A stretch of DNA of 10,303 bases from Candidatus Nomurabacteria bacterium. GTDB lineage: Bacteria; Patescibacteriota; Minisyncoccia; Phycocordibacterales; UBA9973. Every line of letters starts with the position of its first letter. Position 1 is the stretch's first letter. Both the position numbers and the translations under genes were made by a program. The stretch is taken from contig JAIOPY010000076.1 of assembly GCA_021413625.1 (NCBI GenBank), positions 1-10,303 on the forward strand, read 5' to 3'. Under the pieces are notes generated by a model. The model worked only from the letters and a program-made list of their open reading frames with translations, did not search any database and was not told the origin of the DNA. Of the stretch, positions 1 through 4,872 are shown one piece after another.

Positions 1-90
1 AATTACCAAAGATTTATTTGATAAATTAAGACCTTCTATAGCTTCATTTAAAAGAACTGACTTATGTAAACTTTTTTCTTCTCTTGCCAT
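1..90 (-). CDS. rsmH: 16S rRNA m4C1402 methyltransferase RsmH, N-terminal fragment
   Basis: The first 30 codons are visible; the gene continues beyond the window edge. The product begins MAREEKSLHKSVLLNEAIEG. This fits the RsmH (MraW) start, in which an H-x-(P/S)-V-L-L-x-E-x-(I/V)-x-x-L motif precedes the first Rossmann strand (here SLVI at the window edge). The family methylates N4 of C1402 in 16S rRNA using S-adenosylmethionine. The ATG at 88-90 lies 5 nt after the mraZ stop, so the two genes are certainly co-transcribed, in the usual mraZ-rsmH order of the dcw cluster. There is no recognisable SD; translation probably depends on coupling to mraZ. Family recognition rests on a short segment plus a diagnostic neighbour. 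Confidence 0.87.
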   Translation of the reverse strand, partial: MAREEKSLHKSVLLNEAIEGLNLSNKSLVI

Positions 91-95
91 TATCT

Positions 96-539
96 TTATT
101 GAATCTTGTTTGCCAGCTTTTCTGCTAATTTCTCGGCTTCCTCCCCTGCTGCCTTTTTATATTGCGACCAAACTTTATCATTCCAAACTTCAACACGGTC
201 TTGGACTCCCACTAATGCCGCTTTACCAACCAACTTGATTCTGTCTTTCAAAAAATCTGGTATTAAAATTCTGCCAATAGAATCCACTTCGGCATCCGTC
301 GCTTGCCCAAACATGTTTCTATTGAAACTTCTTTTGTCCGCAGACAAAAAAGATAAATCGTTTTCGGAAGCAGAAAGTTTTTTTGCAACTTCTGCCCACT
401 GTGCCATGGTAAAAATGAATAAACATTGGTCAAGTCCAGGTGTGATAATAACTTTTTTACCCATCTCCTTTCGGAATTTTGCAGGCAAAGAAATTCTGTT
501 CTTTTCATCTATGGTATGTATGTATTCGCCGATGAGCAT
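96..539 (-). CDS. mraZ: Transcriptional regulator MraZ
   Basis: This 147-aa protein has two SpoVT/AbrB-like halves. The first is near residues 3-25 (GEYIHTIDEKNRISLPAKFR). The second is near 80-103 and contains DSIGRILIPDFL, the D-x-x-G-R-x-x-x-P signature. Length and domain order match the MraZ family, a ring-forming DNA-binding protein that represses or tunes its own dcw operon. The ATG at 537-539 gives the canonical start. Only a weak AAAGG lies upstream, about 15 nt away, so the SD is poor. The C-terminal tail (about residues 128-147) is Ala/Glu/Lys rich and probably helical. The gene heads the operon and is followed by rsmH. A tandem MraZ box lies upstream at 611-630, which supports autoregulation. 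Confidence 0.96.
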   Translation of the reverse strand: MLIGEYIHTIDEKNRISLPAKFRKEMGKKVIITPGLDQCLFIFTMAQWAEVAKKLSASENDLSFLSADKRSFNRNMFGQATDAEVDSIGRILIPDFLKDRIKLVGKAALVGVQDRVEVWNDKVWSQYKKAAGEEAEKLAEKLANKIQ

Positions 540-564
540 ATTTTTTATTAAAAACCTTTATTAA

Positions 565-603
565 TCCCGACGCTTTTGGTCGGGACCCCGATTTTTACGT
601 CGG
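565..603 (-). promoter_or_regulatory. mraZ 5' leader with mutually exclusive hairpins
   Basis: The untranslated leader of mraZ contains a perfect 7-bp stem with a 7-nt loop (565-571 with 579-585). A competing 6-bp pairing uses 567-572 with 598-603, and a small third option pairs 580-583 with 588-591. The first two cannot form together. This is seen directly; a regulatory role (attenuator-like or stability element) is an inference. On the plus strand the same sequence runs into five T's, but no plus-strand gene ends here. Confidence 0.4.
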
Positions 604-610
604 AGCACAT

Positions 611-630
611 TTCCCACTTTTTCCCACTTG
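611..630 (-). promoter_or_regulatory. MraZ operator (two direct boxes)
   Basis: Read on the mraZ strand, two direct copies of AAGTGGGAA sit exactly 10 bp apart, one helical turn; TGGGA recurs with 5-bp spacing. Known MraZ operators are tandem TGGGN or GTGGG-type boxes with 10-bp periodicity just upstream of mraZ. A degenerate third copy (ATGTGCTCC) follows at 602-610. A possible -10 (TAAAAT, 635-640) lies just upstream, so the boxes would cover the transcription start and suit repression. No good -35 is visible. Confidence 0.8.
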
Positions 631-699
631 ATATATTTTAAACTAAAAGAAGGTTGCCTCCTAGTAAAATATGTGGATAACTAACAAAAAAACAAAAGA

Positions 700-729
700 T
701 AGACGTAAATATAAATATGTGGTTATATA
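700..729 (+). promoter_or_regulatory. Promoter of cassette gene 1
   Basis: TAGACG (700-705) and TTATAT (723-728) are separated by 17 nt, or TATATA (724-729) by 18. A strong SD (AAGGGAG, 737-743) follows. A perfect 10-bp palindrome AGAACGTTCT (742-751) lies between the SD and the ATG and could be an operator or a small RNA fold that shapes initiation. Confidence 0.5.
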
Positions 730-751
730 AAGACCGAAGGGAGAACGTTCT

Positions 752-1021
752 ATGGGTAAAGCTTTCCGCACCACGCTCCTCATTCTGGGGGTGTTGTGCT
801 TCGTCGCCGTCGCCAATGGTAATGACAAGAAGCTGGAAACTGCGAAGCTCGTGTGCTTCGCGCTCGGGCTCATGTCCATCGCCCCATTCATCGGAGGCTT
901 CGTCTTCACGATGGCGCCGAGCCCGCACGTCACGAAGAAGAGCGCCGGAGAGTGGCTGGGCACGGGATTCGGGGTCTTAACCGTGTGCGTTCCGCTGTAC
1001 TGGTTCGGCTGGCTGCGATGA
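752..1021 (+). CDS. Small three-helix membrane protein, GC-rich cassette gene 1
   Basis: I do not recognise this 89-aa protein. Three hydrophobic segments are visible, near residues 7-22, 33-54 and 70-88. Short polar linkers separate them: NGNDKKLETAK, and PSPHVTKKSAGEW around 56-68. The first segment could instead be a signal peptide. The ATG at 752 is chosen because AAGGGAG lies 8 nt upstream, one of only two strong SDs in the window. Base composition is far more GC-rich than the host genes, and the stop is TGA whereas host genes use TAA, so recent acquisition is likely. It is followed by a hairpin and the shared repeat. A membrane location is a reasonable prediction; function is unknown. 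Confidence 0.8.
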   Translation: MGKAFRTTLLILGVLCFVAVANGNDKKLETAKLVCFALGLMSIAPFIGGFVFTMAPSPHVTKKSAGEWLGTGFGVLTVCVPLYWFGWLR

Positions 1022-1034
1022 ACGAAGAAGCGCC

Positions 1035-1061
1035 CCCTCGTCGTAATGGTGAAGACGAGGG
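1035..1061 (+). other. Gene-specific hairpin after cassette gene 1
   Basis: CCCTCGTC (1035-1042) pairs perfectly with GACGAGGG (1054-1061) around an 11-nt loop, starting 13 nt after the stop codon. A run of eight T's (1072-1079) comes only 10 nt after the stem, so it is an imperfect terminator. It may serve as a 3' stabilising hairpin or as part of the cassette's end structure. Confidence 0.6.
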
Positions 1062-1137
1062 TTGAGAAAAGTTTTTTTTAAAAACAAAAGTGCACAAAAA
1101 AGCGCCCCGATGCTCCGCATTCGGGGCTTTGTTATTT
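1061..1137 (+). repeat. Cassette repeat copy 1 with bidirectional stem-loop
   Basis: This matches the copy at 1614-1689. The last 41 nt (1097-1137) are identical to 1649-1689, and the left part aligns with small indels around shared GTGCAC and AAAAACAAA blocks. The core GCCCCG-ATGC (1104-1113), loop TCC, GCAT-T-CGGGGC (1117-1127) is a 10-bp stem with one extrahelical T. Outer arms AACAAA (1083-1088) and TTTGTT (1128-1133) are also complementary. T-rich flanks on both strands make it a plausible bidirectional terminator. The outer-arm plus inner-arm plan with an unpaired base also resembles an integron attC-type fold, though without the consensus core sites. Confidence 0.85.
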
Positions 1138-1144
1138 ATAGGTC

Positions 1145-1173
1145 TTGCTAAAAAAATAAATAAAATGTATAAA
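1145..1173 (+). promoter_or_regulatory. Promoter of cassette gene 2
   Basis: TTGCTA (1145-1150) and TATAAA (1168-1173) are spaced 17 nt. The expected start near 1180 coincides with a 16-nt interrupted palindrome (GTTC...GAAC, 1180-1195, centred on GAATTC), a possible operator. A strong SD (AAGGAGT) at about 1198-1204 follows. The promoter begins only 7 nt after repeat copy 1, so the module is self-contained. Confidence 0.65.
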
Positions 1174-1209
1174 GGCAGGGTTCGGAATTCAGAACAAGAA
1201 GGAGTCAAC

Positions 1210-1557
1210 ATGAGCGCACGGTTCGTCGTAGCCATGAACGAGCAAGGTCGTGATAACTCCACTACCCGTCGCGTGCTGAACCGCCTGGATGGCCTCGTCA
1301 CCGACGAGGAAATCAAGGTTCACATCGACGGCTCGGACGAAGCCGAAGACCTGTGGATGAAGGCCGTCGGCAACTATGGTCGCCGGAAGCAGACCGGCGT
1401 CGTGCTCGTCGTCGTCGTGAAAGAAGGCGTCGTCCTCTGGGCATGCTGCGAGCCGACCAGCAAGCAGCTCGGGCAGGCCTACCAGAAGTTCGTGAAGAAA
1501 ACGGTGGCACCGCCGAACAACGACGCTCCGGCGCTCACCACCTCGGCGACCGTATGA
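1210..1557 (+). CDS. Unknown 115-aa soluble protein, GC-rich cassette gene 2
   Basis: I do not recognise this protein. It is probably cytoplasmic. An N-terminal charged half (residues 1-60, with RRVLNRLDGLVTDEE and an acidic GSDEAED patch) leads to a very hydrophobic beta-type stretch (GVVLVVVVKEGVVLWACC, 63-80). A helix follows (KQLGQAYQKFVKKTV, 85-99), then a Pro/Ala/Thr-rich tail. The adjacent cysteines at 79-80 are the only ones. The ATG at 1210 is chosen over an in-frame upstream start at 1090 because AAGGAGT sits just before it and because the region before 1180 is repeat and promoter. Codon use is strongly GC-biased and the stop is TGA, as in cassette gene 1. The alternating strand/helix pattern suggests a small alpha/beta domain, but no function can be assigned. 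Confidence 0.8.
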   Translation: MSARFVVAMNEQGRDNSTTRRVLNRLDGLVTDEEIKVHIDGSDEAEDLWMKAVGNYGRRKQTGVVLVVVVKEGVVLWACCEPTSKQLGQAYQKFVKKTVAPPNNDAPALTTSATV

Positions 1558-1569
1558 CGAACACGCTAT

Positions 1570-1610
1570 GCGCCGTCCCTGCTCTCTAGCACCCGAGAGC
1601 AGGGACGCGC
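1570..1610 (+). other. Long gene-specific hairpin after cassette gene 2
   Basis: GTCCCTGCTCTC (1575-1586) pairs perfectly with GAGAGCAGGGAC (1595-1606) around an 8-nt loop. GCGC (1570-1573) with GCGC (1607-1610) extends it to 16 bp with one bulged C (1574). No T run follows directly (AAAGTTAAAAG), so this is not a standard intrinsic terminator. Confidence 0.75.
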
Positions 1611-1613
1611 AAA

Positions 1614-1689
1614 GTTAAAAGTTCTTTTCAAAAACAAATCGTGCACACAAAAAGCGCCCCGATGCTCCGCATTCGGGGCTTTGTTATTT
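1614..1689 (+). repeat. Cassette repeat copy 2; also likely lysS terminator
   Basis: This is the second copy of the repeat at 1061-1137, same orientation. The GC stem is at 1656-1679. On the minus strand the stem is followed at once by GC then TTTTT, and it starts 23 nt after the lysS stop, so it very likely terminates lysS from the right as well as the cassette transcript from the left. Confidence 0.85.
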
Positions 1690-1702
1690 GTGGAAGAGAG
1701 TT

Positions 1703-3604
1703 TTAATATAATTTAAAATTAGAAGTTAACTCTTCAACAACACTTTTAGTGCCGTAAATTAGAACACCTAAATATTCAATTTCATTAAAATTTTTAGAAG
1801 CAGTTATTTCAATTACTTTTTTATCGTTTGTCGTTTCTATCATTTCTCTAGTAAATTCATCAACTTCTAGTTCTTTCTCTTTAGCTTCTGTAAGTATTTT
1901 TTTTAATTCCTCGCCAGAAGATGCTATCTTAATCATTATTGCATTTTTAATGTTAAGTTTTATGGAATGATTATCTTTTGACATTATTGTATCTTTAGAA
2001 AACAGATCACTCCTGCCAACTCTTGCACCAAAAGCAGCATTAAGATGTGCCACCGTATTTAATTCTTGCCATGGTTCAAGCTTTGCTTCTTTGTTAAGCA
2101 CCGCCACGACCATCATTGTCTCCTTTCTCTTTTTAGCAACTTGTTCGTTTTCTTTTGGTTTCATTAACGGAAAAAGCTGAACTTCACGAAGAGGTTTGTC
2201 CACTAAAAAAGCAAAAAGTCTCTCGCCATAAGCGAAGCCAAAAGCTGGAGGCATGCCCTGTTCTAACATTTCCACAAACTCATCGTCCGGCATCATTGCC
2301 TCTTCATCTCCTCCTTCAATTAATTTTTTCTGTATATCAAAACGCTCTTTCTGATCTATTGGGTCATTCAACTCAGAGAAGCCGTTAGTGCATTCAGCAC
2401 CAGCTAAAATAAGCTGCACTCGCTCAGTGAGCAGTGGATTTTCAGGTTTTGCTTTGGAAAGTGGAGACACAAGTTTCGGCACATCAATTAGCCAAGCTGG
2501 ACCCATTATTTGCTTACGGCAATATTTCCAAAGCGAATCGGTTAAGCGTTCTTTGTTATTTCCTTCATATTTAACTTTTAGTTCATCCAACTTTTTCATC
2601 ATTTCTTTTTCAGTAGCAGAAAGAACATCAATGTTTAACATTTTTTTAATTGTATCCACATATGCAATTCGCTCCCATTTTGGAGAAAGGTCTACTTCAC
2701 TACCATGTGTTTCAAATTTTAGTGTGCCAAAAGTTTCTTGCGCCACTTCTTTTATCATTTTTTCAGTGAAATCCATTCCTTCCAGATAATCCATGTAGCC
2801 TGCATAAAATTCCATGCCTGTAAATTCTTGAGTATGCTCTGGGCTAGAACCTTCATTCCTATATACTCGCCCAATTTCAAACACCTTGGGAAAACCAGCA
2901 GCTAATAATCTTTTTTGCCAAAGTTCACCTACCGAAATACGCATATATACATCAATATCAAAATCATTGTGATGTGTTTTGAAAGGTCGCGCTTCGGCTC
3001 CGCCTGTAGTTGTTTCTAGTGTTGGAGTATCCACTTCTAGGAATCCTTCCCTCTTTAAGAATTTTCTAGTTTCATCCCAAAACTTTGATTTTTTTATAAA
3101 AATATCCTTCAACTCCGGATTCATTAAAATATCCAGATATCTTTTTCGGAATCTCTCTTCAACATCTTGTAATCCGTGCCATTTCTCAGGCATAGGCAGA
3201 AGTGACTTACTTGCCATCACCCAAGAAGAAACCAGCACAGATTGTTCACCCGTTTTAGAGAGCATGGCTGTGCCAGTTATAGAAATAAAATCACCAATAT
3301 CAACAGCATCCACAAACAAAGAAAAATCTTCTTCGCTTAAAACATCTTTTTTAAAAATTGCCTGGATTTTTTCAGTGCCATCAAAAATAACAGCGAAAAG
3401 AATTGCTCCCTGTCCACGAATCGCCATTAATCTACCCGCAACAGAAAGAGAAGCACCTCCTTTTTCCTTATCTTCAAAATTGCTTTTTAAAAAATCTATA
3501 TAAAAATCGCGCGGGACTTTAGCCGGATACGGATTTATTCCTCTTTGTTTAAGGAGTTCAAGTTTTTTTATTCTAACTGCTCTAATTTCTTCAAGTGAAG
3601 ACAT
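1703..3604 (-). CDS. lysS: Class II lysyl-tRNA synthetase with C-terminal DUF2000-like domain
   Basis: This 633-aa protein charges tRNA-Lys. An OB-fold anticodon-binding domain spans about residues 50-130. RFRKRYLDIL (151-160) opens the class II catalytic domain. Motif 1 is around 180-198, motif 2 around 241-268 (VFEIGRVYRNEG, then HTQEFTGMEFY), and motif 3 around 450-482 (GMPPAFGFAYGERL, REVQLFPLMKP). The usual bacterial LysRS ends near here, at about 490-500 aa. The extra 495-633 region begins ETMMVVAVLNKEAKLEPWQE, contains NTVAHLNAAFGAR, and closes with YLGVLIYGTKSVVEELT. It resembles DUF2000, a family with a peptidyl-tRNA-hydrolase-II-like fold. The start lies 21 nt after greA, with no SD, so the two form one operon. 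The synthetase call is firm. The extra domain is recognised by pattern only; a tRNA-related accessory role is an inference. Confidence 0.96.
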   Translation of the reverse strand: MSSLEEIRAVRIKKLELLKQRGINPYPAKVPRDFYIDFLKSNFEDKEKGGASLSVAGRLMAIRGQGAILFAVIFDGTEKIQAIFKKDVLSEEDFSLFVDAVDIGDFISITGTAMLSKTGEQSVLVSSWVMASKSLLPMPEKWHGLQDVEERFRKRYLDILMNPELKDIFIKKSKFWDETRKFLKREGFLEVDTPTLETTTGGAEARPFKTHHNDFDIDVYMRISVGELWQKRLLAAGFPKVFEIGRVYRNEGSSPEHTQEFTGMEFYAGYMDYLEGMDFTEKMIKEVAQETFGTLKFETHGSEVDLSPKWERIAYVDTIKKMLNIDVLSATEKEMMKKLDELKVKYEGNNKERLTDSLWKYCRKQIMGPAWLIDVPKLVSPLSKAKPENPLLTERVQLILAGAECTNGFSELNDPIDQKERFDIQKKLIEGGDEEAMMPDDEFVEMLEQGMPPAFGFAYGERLFAFLVDKPLREVQLFPLMKPKENEQVAKKRKETMMVVAVLNKEAKLEPWQELNTVAHLNAAFGARVGRSDLFSKDTIMSKDNHSIKLNIKNAIMIKIASSGEELKKILTEAKEKELEVDEFTREMIETTNDKKVIEITASKNFNEIEYLGVLIYGTKSVVEELTSNFKLY

Positions 3605-3625
3605 TTGTATTTCGCTGGAGCGATT

Positions 3626-4093
3626 TTAGGCTACGCTAATTATTTTATAATTGACTACCCCTTTAGGAGTTTGAAAAGAAACGGTTTCGCCTTTCTTTTT
3701 GTGGAAAATAGCTGCGCCAAAAGGAGAACGGTTAGAGATTTTTCCTCCCTGCATGTCTGCTTCTTCGGAACCTACAATAATATAAGCTCTGTCTTCTTTA
3801 GTGCCTTCTTTCTGCACGACTACCTTTGAGCCAATTTCTACGGTATCACCACCACCACCTGAAACAACTTGAGCAGATTGTAAAATTTGTTCAATTTTAG
3901 AAATACGTTCTTCTAGTTTTCCTTGGTCTTCGCGAGTTTGATGATATTCAGCGTTTTCAGATAAATCGCCCAAAGACTTGGCATACGCTAAAGCTTCTAG
4001 GATTTCTTTTCTCTTTGGACCTTTTAAGTCTTTTAATTCTACTTCTAACGCTTGTCTTTTTTCTTCAGTTATATAATTCCCTTCCTGATTCAT
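3626..4093 (-). CDS. greA: Transcript cleavage factor GreA
   Basis: At 155 aa this has the normal family length. The N-terminal coiled coil (about 8-75) carries the diagnostic GDLSENAEYHQTREDQG loop. D43 and E46 there match the acidic tip residues that chelate the second Mg2+ in the RNA polymerase active site. The C-terminal FKBP-like domain (about 82-155) contains GGKISNRSPFGAAIF and TPKGVVNYKI. GreA rescues backtracked RNA polymerase by stimulating transcript cleavage. It is the first gene of a greA-lysS operon, an adjacency common in bacteria. Its promoter places the -10 only 6 nt from the ATG, so the message is probably leaderless. Confidence 0.97.
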   Translation of the reverse strand: MNQEGNYITEEKRQALEVELKDLKGPKRKEILEALAYAKSLGDLSENAEYHQTREDQGKLEERISKIEQILQSAQVVSGGGGDTVEIGSKVVVQKEGTKEDRAYIIVGSEEADMQGGKISNRSPFGAAIFHKKKGETVSFQTPKGVVNYKIISVA

Positions 4094-4099
4094 AAATAA

Positions 4100-4128
4100 A
4101 TATTATCTTTTTTTTAGCTAAAAGTCCA
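4100..4128 (-). promoter_or_regulatory. greA-lysS promoter (leaderless)
   Basis: On the minus strand TGGACT (4123-4128) and TAATAT (4100-4105) are spaced exactly 17 nt. Transcription would start at or within 1-2 nt of the greA ATG (4091-4093), leaving no room for an SD. The 84-nt gap to rpsU is divergent, so the rpsU promoter overlaps it; candidates there are TTGCGA (4142-4147) with TAACAT (4164-4169), which would also give a nearly leaderless message. Confidence 0.6.
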
Positions 4129-4177
4129 CTTTATTTTAAACTTGCGAAAAATTTTTTATGTGATAACATAAGTGTCT

Positions 4178-4405
4178 ATGGCAAAAACAGTAATTGAAGT
4201 AAAGAAAAACCCAAACGAAAACAATACTAGCGTATTGCGTCGTTTTTCTCGCAGAATTCAAGAATCCAACATCATTCCTAAAGTTAAGGGTTCTCGCTAC
4301 AATGAAAGAAAAGAGTCAAAACTTAAGGTAAAGAAAAGCGCTCTAAAGAGAATGAACCGCAGAAAAGAAATAGAGAAACTAAAAAAACTAGGTAAAATAA
4401 AGTAA
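4178..4405 (+). CDS. rpsU: Small ribosomal subunit protein bS21
   Basis: This 75-aa, strongly basic protein starts MAKTVIEVKKNPNENNTSVL and contains RRFSRRIQESNI followed by Arg/Lys-rich helices, the bS21 pattern. bS21 binds the 30S platform near the 3' end of 16S rRNA, next to the anti-SD. The ATG at 4178 is preferred over an in-frame GTG at 4172 because family members begin MA-x. It heads rpsU-ybeY-ftsA, with only 2 nt between its stop and the ybeY ATG. The C-terminal half (KLKVKKSALKRMNRRKEIEK) is an extended basic tail. Confidence 0.93.
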   Translation: MAKTVIEVKKNPNENNTSVLRRFSRRIQESNIIPKVKGSRYNERKESKLKVKKSALKRMNRRKEIEKLKKLGKIK

Positions 4406-4407
4406 AA

Positions 4408-4872
4408 ATGTCAGCCAACTTCTCTCTAGTAAACCAAACAAAAGGAAAAATTCCTAGTTTGCCTATTTTGGCGCTTAAAGAAGATATTTTGGGTAAAAAA
4501 TACTCTTTGTCTTTTGCTTATGTAACTCCTAAAATTTCTCAAGAAATAAATAAAAAATATAGAAGCAAAGATAAACCAACAAATGTTTTATCTTTTTGTT
4601 TATCTAAAAATGAAGGCGAAATTGTTATTTGTCCAGCAGTTGTTAAACGTGAATCCAAAGACAAAACAAAAAATTTCAATAAAAATTTCAAAGAATTATT
4701 GGGCTTTTTAGTTATCCACGGAATGCTTCATTTGAAAGGAATGCAGCATAGTAGTAGAATGGATAAAGCAGAAGCTAAATATGATAAGAAATATTTCTAT
4801 CGGAATAGACGTGGGCTCCGCCACCACCAAAGTGGTAGTGGGAGAATTTCTAAAAGGAGAAAAAAATCCTAA
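4408..4872 (+). CDS. ybeY: Endoribonuclease / rRNA maturation factor YbeY
   Basis: This 154-aa protein carries the YbeY zinc motif HGMLHLKGMQH (residues 104-114), with all three His ligands (H104, H108, H114). It also has the upstream family signature RSKDKPTNVLSF (52-63, usually TDVLSF) and GEIVI (70-74). YbeY is a single-strand RNase needed for 16S 3'-end maturation and 70S quality control. It follows rpsU by 2 nt, without an SD, so coupled translation is likely. The last 30 residues are read out of frame from the start of ftsA, a 92-nt overlap, and give an unusual basic Arg/Lys/His tail (RNRRGLRHH, SKRRKKS). This tail may be genuine or reflect a lost upstream stop. The zinc-site identification is sound. 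Confidence 0.92.
   Translation: MSANFSLVNQTKGKIPSLPILALKEDILGKKYSLSFAYVTPKISQEINKKYRSKDKPTNVLSFCLSKNEGEIVICPAVVKRESKDKTKNFNKNFKELLGFLVIHGMLHLKGMQHSSRMDKAEAKYDKKYFYRNRRGLRHHQSGSGRISKRRKKS

Larger units (their letters stand above)
665..1689 (+). mobile_element. Two-gene GC-rich cassette island (putative)
   Basis: Two modules in the same orientation share one plan: AT-rich promoter, strong SD, small GC-rich gene ending in TGA, gene-specific hairpin, then a 76-77 bp repeat with a GC stem-loop. By eye the coding parts are near 60% GC, against about 35% in every other gene of the window. The island sits between the lysS 3' end and the mraZ control region. No recombinase or transposase is in the window, and the left edge has no full repeat copy, so the left boundary is approximate. 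Calling it mobile is an inference from base composition, modular layout and repeats. Confidence 0.45.

Noticed and set aside
106..564. 152-codon open frame on the plus strand opposite mraZ
   Set aside because: It is the antisense shadow of mraZ, with no SD and no protein-like pattern, while mraZ shows clear family motifs.
656..663. AGGAGG on the minus strand as an SD
   Set aside because: No start codon lies at a usable distance downstream on that strand.
671..730. 19-codon mini-ORF (MWITNKKTKD...) before cassette gene 1
   Set aside because: There is no close SD, the composition is Lys-rich low complexity, and it overlaps the likely promoter.
1090..1209. N-terminal extension of cassette gene 2 starting at 1090
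   Set aside because: It would translate the repeat stem-loop and the promoter; a strong SD precedes the ATG at 1210.
853..1589. Several other open frames inside the GC-rich island, both strands
   Set aside because: High GC depletes stop codons in all frames. These have Arg/Ser/Pro-rich low-complexity products and no well-placed SD.
1061..1689. Classical integron attC sites
   Set aside because: The overall fold is similar, but RYYYAAC and GTTRRRY core sites are not present at the expected ends and no IntI is in the window. Kept only as an analogy.
1061..1689. CRISPR array
   Set aside because: There are only two copies, about 550 bp apart, with a gene between them.
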